Part shown: positions 1-6,392 of the stretch, piece by piece
How positions within the stretch are numbered: position 1 is the stretch's first letter
Layout: each line of letters begins with the position of its first letter
Assembly: GCA_035650275.1 (NCBI GenBank)
Contig: DASRHY010000239.1
Coordinates: 8,185 to 72,184, forward strand
Length of the DNA stretch: 64,000 nt
From: DASRHY01 sp035650275
GTDB lineage: Bacteria > Actinomycetota > Actinomycetes > Propionibacteriales > Kribbellaceae
Reading direction: 5' to 3'
Made by a program: the position numbers and the translations under genes
The notes under the pieces: model-generated
Seen by the model: only the letters and a program-made list of their open reading frames with translations
Databases searched by the model: none
Told to the model about the DNA's origin: nothing

Positions 1-485
1 TCCGCGGGCTTGGCGACTTCTGCGTCGGCGTCGCGGCGTTCCCGGACAAGCACCCGGAGGCCGAGGACTGGGAGTCCGACGCCCAAGTGCTGGCGGCGAA
101 GGCGAAGGCGGGCGCGGACTTCGCGATCACGCAGATGTTCTTCGGCGCGGACGACTACTTCCGGCTGGTCGACCGGGCCGCGGCGCACGGCTCTGACATC
201 CCGATCCTGCCAGGCGTGATGCCGGTGACGAACGTCAAGCAGATCCAGCGGATGGCCGAGCTGACCGGTGTCGCGATGCCGGCGCGCGTGACCGAGCGGC
301 TGCTGGCGGTCGAGGGCGAGCCGGCGGCGGTCCGCGCGGTCGGTGTCGAGATCGCCACCGAGCTGTGCGACGCGCTGCTGTCCGGCGGTGCGCCGGGCAT
401 CCACTTCATCACGCTGAACCGGTCCACGGCGACGCGCGAGGTGTTCCAGAACCTGACCGCCCACGTCGGTGCCCGTGTGAGCTGA
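1..485 (+). CDS. metF: Methylenetetrahydrofolate reductase, C-terminal part
   Basis: This is the 3' part of a gene that begins before the window; the reading frame is open from base 3. The protein would reduce 5,10-methylenetetrahydrofolate to 5-methyltetrahydrofolate with a flavin cofactor in the cytoplasm, feeding methionine synthesis. The visible 160 residues match the second half of the MetF TIM barrel: a segment reading ADFAITQMFF, then PGVMPV, and a C-terminal GIHFITLNRS strand close to the stop. These are family-typical positions and the length of the tail is normal. The next gene starts 13 bases after the stop. The family call is firm; the N-terminal half cannot be judged here. Confidence 0.93.
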   Translation, partial: RGLGDFCVGVAAFPDKHPEAEDWESDAQVLAAKAKAGADFAITQMFFGADDYFRLVDRAAAHGSDIPILPGVMPVTNVKQIQRMAELTGVAMPARVTERLLAVEGEPAAVRAVGVEIATELCDALLSGGAPGIHFITLNRSTATREVFQNLTAHVGARVS

Positions 486-498
486 GTGGGGGACTGAC

Positions 499-1026
499 AT
501 GGCGGATCCGTCGGACCTTCTGGTGGACCGCACGCTCGTGCTGCTGCGGCACGCCAAGGCGGTCCGATCGATCGACGGACCCGATATCGACCGTCCGCTG
601 GCCGGCCGCGGCCACCGTGACGCCAAGGCCGCCGGCCGTTGGCTCGCGGACCAGGGTCTAGCCGCCGATCTGGTCCTGTGCTCGACGGCGGTGCGCACCC
701 GGGAGACGTGGGAGTACGCTGCCGCCGGTGGCGCCGAGACCGCGGATGTGTGGTTCGACCGGCGCATCTACGACGCCGACCCGGACAACCTGCTCGACGT
801 GATCCGCGAGGTGCCGGAGACAGCCGGCACCGTGCTGCTGATCGGTCATGCCCCGAGCGTCCCGTGGCTGGCGCGGGACCTGGTGGCCGAGGGCACCGAC
901 GGCCGCGAGCAGCTGGTCGAGCACTTCCCGACCAGCGGGCTCGCCGTACTGCAGCACGGCCGGCGGTGGTCCGCCCTCGGGCCGGGCGACTGCGACCTGG
1001 ACCAGTTCGTCATCCCGCGCGGTTGA
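499..1026 (+). CDS. SixA-type phosphohistidine phosphatase (histidine phosphatase family)
   Basis: A 175-residue cytoplasmic protein of the histidine phosphatase superfamily. The catalytic RHA motif (R17-H18-A19, in LLRHAKA) that carries the phospho-acceptor histidine is near the N-terminus, and the second catalytic histidine is in the GHAPSV segment in the second half. RHA rather than RHG is the form seen in SixA proteins, which in enterobacteria dephosphorylate phosphohistidine on signalling domains; the target here is unknown. The ATG at 499 has a purine-rich GGGGGA about five bases upstream. It follows metF by 13 bases, which suggests co-transcription, though the two functions have no evident link. 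Confidence 0.88.
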   Translation: MADPSDLLVDRTLVLLRHAKAVRSIDGPDIDRPLAGRGHRDAKAAGRWLADQGLAADLVLCSTAVRTRETWEYAAAGGAETADVWFDRRIYDADPDNLLDVIREVPETAGTVLLIGHAPSVPWLARDLVAEGTDGREQLVEHFPTSGLAVLQHGRRWSALGPGDCDLDQFVIPRG

Positions 1027-1052
1027 CGCGGGCGGTGTCTGGGCTGTAGAAC

Positions 1053-1078
1053 ACCAAGTGGTTATGAAACTACTTGGT
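1053..1078. promoter_or_regulatory. Operator-like palindrome upstream of the arsR-type gene
   Basis: Two 11-base arms, ACCAAGTGGTT and AACTACTTGGT, pair at 10 of 11 positions around a 4-base centre. The palindrome ends one base before the ATG of the ArsR-family gene, which is where an autorepressor would block a leaderless or near-leaderless promoter. Binding by the adjacent regulator is inference. Confidence 0.6.
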
Positions 1079-1079
1079 T

Positions 1080-1442
1080 ATGGACGTGCGGATGACCGTT
1101 GACCAGCTGGACGCCACCTTTGCCGCGCTCGCGGACCCGACCCGGCGGGCGATCATCGCCCGGCTGGCCGCCGGCGAGGCGACCGTCACCGAGCTCGCGG
1201 AGCCGTTCGCGATCAGCCAGCCGGCGGTGTCCAAGCACCTGACCGTGCTGGAGCGTGCGGGGCTGGTCAGCCGCCGCCGGGACGCGCAGCGCCGTCCGTG
1301 CCGGCTGGAGCCGCTGCCGCTGAAGGCGGCGACGGACTGGCTGGAGCGGTACCGGGACTACTGGGAGGAGAGCTACCAGCGTCTCGACGACGTGCTGGCC
1401 GAGCTCAAGTCAGTGCAGTCCGTCCGGCGGGACCAGCGATGA
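1080..1442 (+). CDS. ArsR-family winged-helix transcriptional regulator (SRPBCC-linked type)
   Basis: A 120-residue DNA-binding protein. Its core holds the LADPTRRAIIARL helix and the recognition helix AISQPAVSKHLTVLERAGLV typical of the ArsR subfamily that sits next to AHSA1/SRPBCC genes. No cysteine metal-binding box is visible, so it is unlikely to be an arsenic or metal sensor. I chose ATG 1080 because the upstream TTG at 1074 lies inside the operator palindrome; ATG 1092 is also possible. No clear ribosome binding site is present, which fits a leaderless message. Its stop overlaps the start of the SRPBCC gene by 4 bases, and the VOC gene follows the same way, so the three form one operon that this protein probably autoregulates. 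Confidence 0.9.
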   Translation: MDVRMTVDQLDATFAALADPTRRAIIARLAAGEATVTELAEPFAISQPAVSKHLTVLERAGLVSRRRDAQRRPCRLEPLPLKAATDWLERYRDYWEESYQRLDDVLAELKSVQSVRRDQR

Positions 1443-1933
1443 CCGGCCTGCGGGTGACGACCCGGGGCGACAGAGAGCTGCTGCTCACCCGAAGGTTCGA
1501 GGCACCGCGGCAGCTCGTGTACGACGCGCTCACGACGCCCGACCTGCTGGTCCGCTGGTACGGCGCCCGCGGCTGGAACCTGGTCGGTTGCACGGTCGAC
1601 CTCCGGGTCGGTGGCCGGTACCGGTTCGAGTCGCGCGGACCCGGTGGCGAGCGGATGGCGCAGGGCGGCGTGTACCGCGAGGTCGCGTCGCCGGACCGGC
1701 TGGTCTACACCGAGGTGTTCGACGACCAGTCGTACGCCGGCGAGACGCTGATCAGCACCGAGCTGACCGAGTCCGCCGGCCGGACCACGATGACCAGCAC
1801 GCTGCGGCTCCCGTCCCCGGACGCTCGCGACATCGTGCTGCGGTACCCGATGGAACGTGGCGCCGGCGAGGGATTCGACCGGCTGGCCGCGGTACTTGCC
1901 GAACTCATCCGAACAGGGAGGAACGTGCTGTGA
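1439..1933 (+). CDS. SRPBCC (AHSA1-like) domain protein
   Basis: A 164-residue protein made of one SRPBCC/AHSA1 fold, a hydrophobic-pocket domain. The family pattern is clear: an opening strand LLLTRRFEAPRQLVYDALT, the helix segment LLVRWYGARGW, then DLRVGGRYRF and a C-terminal long helix beginning near GAGEGFDRLAAVL. The ligand is not known; members are often encoded beside an ArsR repressor and a glyoxalase-like gene, as here. The ATG at 1439 overlaps the arsR stop (ATGA), and its own stop overlaps the GTG of the VOC gene, so translation is probably coupled through the operon. Confidence 0.9.
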   Translation: MTGLRVTTRGDRELLLTRRFEAPRQLVYDALTTPDLLVRWYGARGWNLVGCTVDLRVGGRYRFESRGPGGERMAQGGVYREVASPDRLVYTEVFDDQSYAGETLISTELTESAGRTTMTSTLRLPSPDARDIVLRYPMERGAGEGFDRLAAVLAELIRTGRNVL

Positions 1934-2358
1934 ACTGGACGCTGGAAGTGGTGGTGGTACCGGTCACCGATGTCGACCGGGCGAAGAAGTTCTATGCCGA
2001 CCAGCTCGGCTTCAACCTCGACTTCGACACCGAGGTCAGCGACGAGCTGCGGGTGGTGCAGCTGACGCCGCCCGGATCCGGCTGCTCGGTGGTGATCGGT
2101 AAGGGCATCAGCGAGATGCAGCCCGGTTCGCTGAAGGGAGTGCAGCTCGTCGTACCGGACATCCGGCTCGCGCACTCCGAGCTGGTCGAGCGCGGCGTGG
2201 AGGTCAGCGACGTGGTCGTAGTCGGCGGGCCGGAAGGGCAGCGCAGCGCGCAGGACGGCGACCAGCTCGACAACGTCGGGTTCGTGCACTTCTCCGACCC
2301 GGACGGCAACGCGTGGGCGGTGCAGCAGATCTCCGCCCGCGGGAAATCGGGTGAGTGA
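1930..2358 (+). CDS. VOC (glyoxalase/bleomycin-resistance fold) family protein
   Basis: A 142-residue single-chain vicinal oxygen chelate protein with two beta-alpha-beta-beta-beta units. The first begins VVVVPVTDVDRAKKFYADQLGF, and the second ends with FVHFSDPDGNAWAVQQIS, the usual C-terminal VOC signature. Such proteins act as metal-dependent enzymes or as binding proteins; the substrate cannot be told from sequence. GTG 1930 overlaps the preceding stop (GTGA), so this is the third gene of the ArsR operon. The promoter for the tyrS leader appears to lie immediately after its stop codon. Confidence 0.88.
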   Translation: MNWTLEVVVVPVTDVDRAKKFYADQLGFNLDFDTEVSDELRVVQLTPPGSGCSVVIGKGISEMQPGSLKGVQLVVPDIRLAHSELVERGVEVSDVVVVGGPEGQRSAQDGDQLDNVGFVHFSDPDGNAWAVQQISARGKSGE

Positions 2359-2373
2359 GGGCGACCGCGTTGC

Positions 2374-2379
2374 TACTCT
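2374..2379 (+). promoter_or_regulatory. -10 hexamer for the tyrS leader transcript
   Basis: TACTCT lies 6 bases before the GTG of the short leader ORF, the spacing expected when transcription starts at the first base of the start codon (leaderless). The -35 region is weak (GTGAGT-like), so this promoter is a candidate only. Confidence 0.45.
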
Positions 2380-2385
2380 CCAGGC

Positions 2386-2442
2386 GTGAACCTCAGCTGC
2401 GTGCGCTATCTACCGGCTCCGGGCGGAGCCGGTAGCGCATAG
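2386..2442 (+). CDS. Short leader peptide upstream of tyrS (18 residues, one Tyr codon)
   Basis: A GTG-initiated ORF encoding MNLSCVRYLPAPGGAGSA. Its eighth codon is TAT (Tyr, 2407-2409), followed by CTA (Leu); both are rare codons in this GC-rich genome. The Tyr codon sits at the base of the left arm of a strong hairpin (2402-2443) whose right side contains the stop codon. A second, terminator-like hairpin follows before tyrS. That arrangement resembles ribosome-mediated attenuation, in which slow decoding of Tyr codons would alter folding of the downstream RNA. Only one Tyr codon is present, which is weaker than classical attenuators. Translation of this ORF is inferred, not shown. Confidence 0.45.
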   Translation: MNLSCVRYLPAPGGAGSA

Positions 2443-2443
2443 C
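2402..2443 (+). promoter_or_regulatory. Leader hairpin with alternative pairings upstream of tyrS
   Basis: CTACCGGCTCC (2410-2420) pairs perfectly with GGAGCCGGTAG (2425-2435). It can be extended outward in two registers, either GCTAT/ATAGC or TGCGCTA/TAGCGCA. The loop-side sequence GGCTCCGG (2415-2422) is also complementary to CCGGAGCC at 2452-2459, just before the terminator-like stem, so a competing structure is possible. Confidence 0.5.
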
Positions 2444-2462
2444 GGCCTCACCCGGAGCCAGA

Positions 2463-2492
2463 AGAAGGCAAGGACGCTCGTCCTTGCCTTCT
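2463..2492 (+). terminator. Terminator-like hairpin (putative attenuator) before tyrS
   Basis: A 14-bp perfect stem (2463-2476 with 2479-2492) with a 2-base loop, followed by the T/C-rich stretch TCTCGTTCTCG. It lies between the leader ORF and tyrS, 34 bases before the tyrS start. It could end the upstream operon or act as an attenuator for tyrS; the position downstream of a leader promoter favours the second. Confidence 0.6.
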
Positions 2493-2526
2493 CTCGTTCT
2501 CGCCGAATGTCTCTCCGGGAGGGCCC

Positions 2527-3750
2527 ATGAACAACGCACGCATGCACGACACCAGCACGATCCTCGACCGCCTCGGTCGCACCGCCGACCGGATCGTCGG
2601 CCTCGACGACCTGGTCGCACGCCTCGACAACGGCACGCCGCTGCGGATCAAGTTCGGCGTCGACTGCACCGCACCGGACCTGCACATCGGCCATGCGGTC
2701 AACCTCTGGATGATGCGGTACCTGCAGGACCTCGGCCACGCGGTCGTGTTCGTGCTCGGCGACGTCACCACCCGGATCGGCGACCCGACCGGTCGCTCGC
2801 AGACCCGCCCGATGCTCCCGCCGGAGCAGATCGATGCGAACGCCGCCCGCTACCTCGACCAGGTCTCGCTGGTGCTCCGTACCGACCCGGCCGTGCTCGA
2901 GATCCGCCGCAACTCCGAGTGGTACGCGGCTATGGACGTCGCCGACCTGATCGGCGTGTTCATGCACATCACGCACGCCCAGCTGATCGCGCGCGACATG
3001 TTCCGGGACCGGATCGCCGCCGGCCGCGAGATCGGCCTGCACGAGCTGATCTACCCGGTGCTGCAGGCCTATGACAGCGTCGCGGTGCAGAGCGACCTGA
3101 CCATCGTCGGCTCCGACCAGTTGTTCAACGAGGCACTCGGCCGGCAGTTGCAGCAGCGGGTCGGCAGCCGGCCGCAGACCGTGATCACCAGCCGGATCAC
3201 GCCCGGTCTCGACGGTGGCCCGAAGCAGTCCAAGTCGCTCGGCAACTACGTCGCACTCACCGACCCGCCGGACGAGAAGTTCGGCAAGCTGATGAGCCTG
3301 CCGGACGAGCTGGTCGGCGAGTACGCGCTGATCTACACGGACCTGCCGATGACCGATGTACGACGCCTGGGCGGTGCCGCTGGTGGGGGCGGCGGTGCCG
3401 GTGCCCGCGACGCCAAGCTCGCAATGGCCGAGGCAGTGGTGGCGCGCTACCACGGAACCGTTGCGGCGACCAAGAGCCGATCATCGTTTCTGCGCGTGTT
3501 CAGTGATCGGTCCGAGCCGGACGAGATGTCGAGCCTGCTGGTCGGTGAGCGGCTCAGCGCACTCGCGCTGGTCCGTGCGGCCCGCCCGGACGCGAGCAAC
3601 GGTGCGATACGTCGTCTGATCGAGCAGGGTGCGGTGTCGCTCGGCGGGATGCTGCTCGGTGACCCCGCAGGTGTTGTGTCTGTCCGCACTGGCGACGTCC
3701 TCAGGATCGGCCGGCGGAGCTGGCACCGGCTGCAGGTCGGGGGAGGGTAG
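2527..3750 (+). CDS. tyrS: Tyrosine--tRNA ligase, divergent form
   Basis: A 407-residue class I synthetase that would charge tRNA-Tyr with tyrosine in the cytoplasm. HIGH is intact at residues 53-56, and the KMSKS loop reads KQSKS at 233-237. The middle helix YPVLQAYDS and the following SDQ-FN segment are the tyrosine-binding region. A C-terminal S4-like RNA-binding module (about 335-400) is present. Odd points: the usual D-P-T-A before HIGH is D-C-T-A, GGTDQ reads VGSDQ, and a glycine-rich run lies near residue 285. The gene is not beside argH, a common place for the housekeeping tyrS in actinomycetes. It may therefore be a second, regulated or inhibitor-tolerant TyrRS; this is inference. 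The ATG follows a weak GGGAGGG site. Confidence 0.85.
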   Translation: MNNARMHDTSTILDRLGRTADRIVGLDDLVARLDNGTPLRIKFGVDCTAPDLHIGHAVNLWMMRYLQDLGHAVVFVLGDVTTRIGDPTGRSQTRPMLPPEQIDANAARYLDQVSLVLRTDPAVLEIRRNSEWYAAMDVADLIGVFMHITHAQLIARDMFRDRIAAGREIGLHELIYPVLQAYDSVAVQSDLTIVGSDQLFNEALGRQLQQRVGSRPQTVITSRITPGLDGGPKQSKSLGNYVALTDPPDEKFGKLMSLPDELVGEYALIYTDLPMTDVRRLGGAAGGGGGAGARDAKLAMAEAVVARYHGTVAATKSRSSFLRVFSDRSEPDEMSSLLVGERLSALALVRAARPDASNGAIRRLIEQGAVSLGGMLLGDPAGVVSVRTGDVLRIGRRSWHRLQVGGG

Positions 3751-3790
3751 GCCTGGTTCGCGTCAGTCATCTCGTTCCCGCTCTGAGTCA

Positions 3791-4081
3791 GACCAGGACT
3801 CCGTCGACGCCGACGGCAGCGCACTGCATGCAGGCGACATGGCTGCCCAGCTCGGAGTCGCACTCGACAACCTCGAAGCGGTCCTCGCCGGCGCCGACAT
3901 GACCCTGGCCAACGTGGTTCGGCTCAACGTCTACAGCACCAACGTCGACACATTGGTCCAGCATTTCCCCGTCCTGACGGAGCGCTTCGAGGGCAAGCGT
4001 TTCGCCACCACTGTGCTCGGCGTCGCGAGCCTCGCTGGTCCTCAACTCCTCGTCGCGCTCGAGGCAACCGCGATGGACTGA
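3791..4081 (+). pseudogene. RidA/YjgF-family remnant, 5' truncated
   Basis: About 96 codons in one frame match the C-terminal three quarters of a RidA (reactive enamine/imine deaminase) protein: a segment around VDADGSALHAGDM, then LDNLEAVLAGADMTLANVVRLNVY and a C-terminal ALEAT. The N-terminal strand and the start codon region are missing; upstream sequence runs straight back into the 3' end of tyrS. An internal ATG at 3839 could still start an 80-residue product, but it would lack the first beta strand of the trimer fold. I read it as a gene remnant left when the tyrS segment arrived or when a deletion occurred. Confidence 0.65.
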
Positions 4082-4110
4082 CCTGGGTGGCGGTGCGCCG
4101 CTGAGCAACC

Positions 4111-6312
4111 TCAGCTGGTTGTCGGGGGCAACCAGTCTGAGGTGCTGCCGACGGTGACCAGCCGTTGGGTGGCGCGGGTCAGGACGACGTACAGGGCTCG
4201 GACGCCGCCGGGGGTCTCGGCGACGATCCGGTCCGGCTCGACGGCGACGACCGCGTCGTACTCCAGGCCCTTGGAGTCGAGCGGGCTGAGCGTGACGACG
4301 CGCGGGTCGGCGAGCTCGGCCAGTGTGCCGTCCACGGCGGTGCGCAGCGTTGGCGGGCTGATCACGCCGACGGTGCCCTCGACCAGGCCGAGCAGCTCGC
4401 CGGCGGCGTCGCGAACGGCCTCGGCGATCTTGCCGGCGTCGACGGTGCGGTGCTCAGGGTGGGTGCCGGTGGAGCGTACGGCGTCGGGCAGGTCCGCGTC
4501 GGGGACCTCGCGGCGGATCACCTCGCCGGCGAAGCGGTAGATCTCGGCCGAGTTCCGGTAGTTGGTGGACAGCCGGAACGTGTGCCGCGGCAGGTTGCCG
4601 AGCATCGAGTCCATCGCGGCGCGGGCCTCAACCGGGTCGCGCCAGGAGCTCTGCGCGGGGTCGCCGACGATGGTCCAGCTGGCGTGCGGGCCGCGGCGGG
4701 TCACCATCCGCCACTGCATCGGCGACAGGTCCTGGGCCTCGTCGACGAGCACGTGCGCGTACTCGGCCGGCTCGTCGGCGTCGGCAAGAGCGGCCGCTGC
4801 GGCACGGCGTTCGGAGGTGGTGACCACCTCGGCGACGGACAGGCCCTCCAGCCAGTCGAACTCCTCCTCGTCCGCGACCGCCGGGGGTGCGGTGCCGAGC
4901 AGCTGCGACAGCTCGTCGACGAGCGCGACGTCGGCGACCGTGAACGCGGTACTGCGACGGACCGACCGGGACAGCAGGTCGATCTCGGCGTCGCTGAGCT
5001 CTCCGCGGGACCAGCGTCGTAGCCGGCGGGCGTCGCCCAGCCAGCCGAGCACCTCGACCGGCGACAGCGCCGGCCACCACGCGGCCAGGAAGGACGTGAA
5101 CGCGGGCAGGTCGGTGACCACGTCCGAGAACACCTCGCGGTCGGCCAGCCGGCCCGTCCGCAGCTCCTCGCCGAACCGGTCCCACAACGCGCCGACCAGC
5201 GCGCGCCGGGCCTCGGCCTGCGCCCGGTTGCGCTTGTTGCGTCGCAGCACGGTACGGCGAACCGCGTCCAGCGCCGGCGGGCCGAGCTCGATCGGGTTGC
5301 CGCCGACGAACACCCGCAGCGTGGTCGGCGCGCCGGGTACCCGGTCGCGCGCAGCGCGGGAGAGCACGCCGCGCATCCGCAGCGAGCCCTTGACCGCGGC
5401 CACATCGGCCGAGTCCACCCCGGTGGCGGACAACCCGTCGACCAGCTCACCGACCGCGCGCAGCGACACGGTGTTCTCGCCGAGGCTGGGCAGCACCCGC
5501 TCGATGTAGGCCATGAACGCGTGCGACGGGCCGACCACCAGCACGCCGCCGCGCTCGAACCGGCGCCGGTCCGCATACAGCAGGTACGCCGCGCGGTGCA
5601 GCGCGACCACGGTCTTGCCGGTACCCGGTCCGCCGCCGATCACGGTGACGCCACGGACCGGCGCCCGGATCGCGGTGTCCTGCGCGGCCTGGATGGTGGC
5701 GACGATGTCGCGCATGGTGTGCCCGCGGGCCCTCGACAGCGCGGCCATCAGCGCGCCCTCGCCGATCACGGGCAGGTTGTCCGGCGCCAGCTCGGGGGCG
5801 AGCAGATCGTCCTCGAGTCCGACCACGGCACGCCCCCGGCAGCGCAGCACCCGGCGTCGTACGACGTCGCGCCGGTCCGCCGGGGTGGCGCGGTAGAACG
5901 GCTCCGCGGCCGGGGCGCGCCAGTCGATCACCAGCGGCTCGTACTCGGCGTCGCGGACACCGAGCCGGCCGACGTACAGCTTCTCCAGGGCGGTGCCCGG
6001 TGCCTTCGACGAGTCCAGCCGGCCGAACACCAGGCCCTCGTGCTCGGCCTCCAGTTCGGCGATCCGCCGGGCGGCGGTGAATACCAGCACGTCCCGCTCG
6101 AACAGCCCGGTCGCGTCCTCGTCGCGGATCAGCCCGAGCCGGGCCGACTGTGCCCGCAGGTGGCCGTCGGTCGCGACCCGTCCGGCCGACGCGGCAGCCT
6201 CCTCGACCCGGGCATAGACCCGGTCGACATGTGCCTGCTCGGCACCGATCTCAGCGGCGACCTCGTCGGGGAGACCATCAGGGAGACCGGAATCGACCGG
6301 GGTATGACCCAC
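4111..6312 (-). CDS. helR: HelD/HelR-type RNA polymerase recycling motor ATPase (UvrD-like superfamily 1)
   Basis: A 733-residue protein of the HelD family, which removes stalled RNA polymerase from DNA; the HelR branch also protects RNA polymerase from rifamycins in Streptomyces. Order of parts: an N-terminal coiled-coil-like arm (about 10-95), a WRAPAAEPFY segment near 131-140, Walker A GGGPGTGKT at 226-234, an inserted helical block, Walker B VDEAQD at 523-528, and C-terminal motifs including STNYRN and a VLTRAT box near the end. GTG 6312 is preceded by GAGAGG at a good distance. HelR versus HelD cannot be settled by eye; I saw no rifamycin-associated element upstream. It is transcribed alone, with the crtI-like gene 80 bases upstream on the same strand. 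Confidence 0.85.
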   Translation of the reverse strand: MGHTPVDSGLPDGLPDEVAAEIGAEQAHVDRVYARVEEAAASAGRVATDGHLRAQSARLGLIRDEDATGLFERDVLVFTAARRIAELEAEHEGLVFGRLDSSKAPGTALEKLYVGRLGVRDAEYEPLVIDWRAPAAEPFYRATPADRRDVVRRRVLRCRGRAVVGLEDDLLAPELAPDNLPVIGEGALMAALSRARGHTMRDIVATIQAAQDTAIRAPVRGVTVIGGGPGTGKTVVALHRAAYLLYADRRRFERGGVLVVGPSHAFMAYIERVLPSLGENTVSLRAVGELVDGLSATGVDSADVAAVKGSLRMRGVLSRAARDRVPGAPTTLRVFVGGNPIELGPPALDAVRRTVLRRNKRNRAQAEARRALVGALWDRFGEELRTGRLADREVFSDVVTDLPAFTSFLAAWWPALSPVEVLGWLGDARRLRRWSRGELSDAEIDLLSRSVRRSTAFTVADVALVDELSQLLGTAPPAVADEEEFDWLEGLSVAEVVTTSERRAAAAALADADEPAEYAHVLVDEAQDLSPMQWRMVTRRGPHASWTIVGDPAQSSWRDPVEARAAMDSMLGNLPRHTFRLSTNYRNSAEIYRFAGEVIRREVPDADLPDAVRSTGTHPEHRTVDAGKIAEAVRDAAGELLGLVEGTVGVISPPTLRTAVDGTLAELADPRVVTLSPLDSKGLEYDAVVAVEPDRIVAETPGGVRALYVVLTRATQRLVTVGSTSDWLPPTTS

Positions 6313-6364
6313 CGAAGTCCTCTCAGCAACCGGGACGAACCCGGGAAGAACACGTGAATCATCA

Positions 6365-6370
6365 ATTCTA
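6365..6370 (-). promoter_or_regulatory. -10 hexamer upstream of helR
   Basis: On the minus strand TAGAAT lies about 50 bases before the helR GTG, in the only AT-rich patch between helR and the upstream gene. No good -35 is present at 17 bases, so the assignment is tentative. Confidence 0.4.
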
Positions 6371-6392
6371 GACTGCCCGCACCGGCCGGCGG

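Noticed and set aside
6129..6365. Alternative minus-strand start region of helR beginning with ATGATTCACGTG
   Set aside because: It is in a different frame from the ATPase and shows no family match; the GTG at 6312 has the better ribosome binding site.
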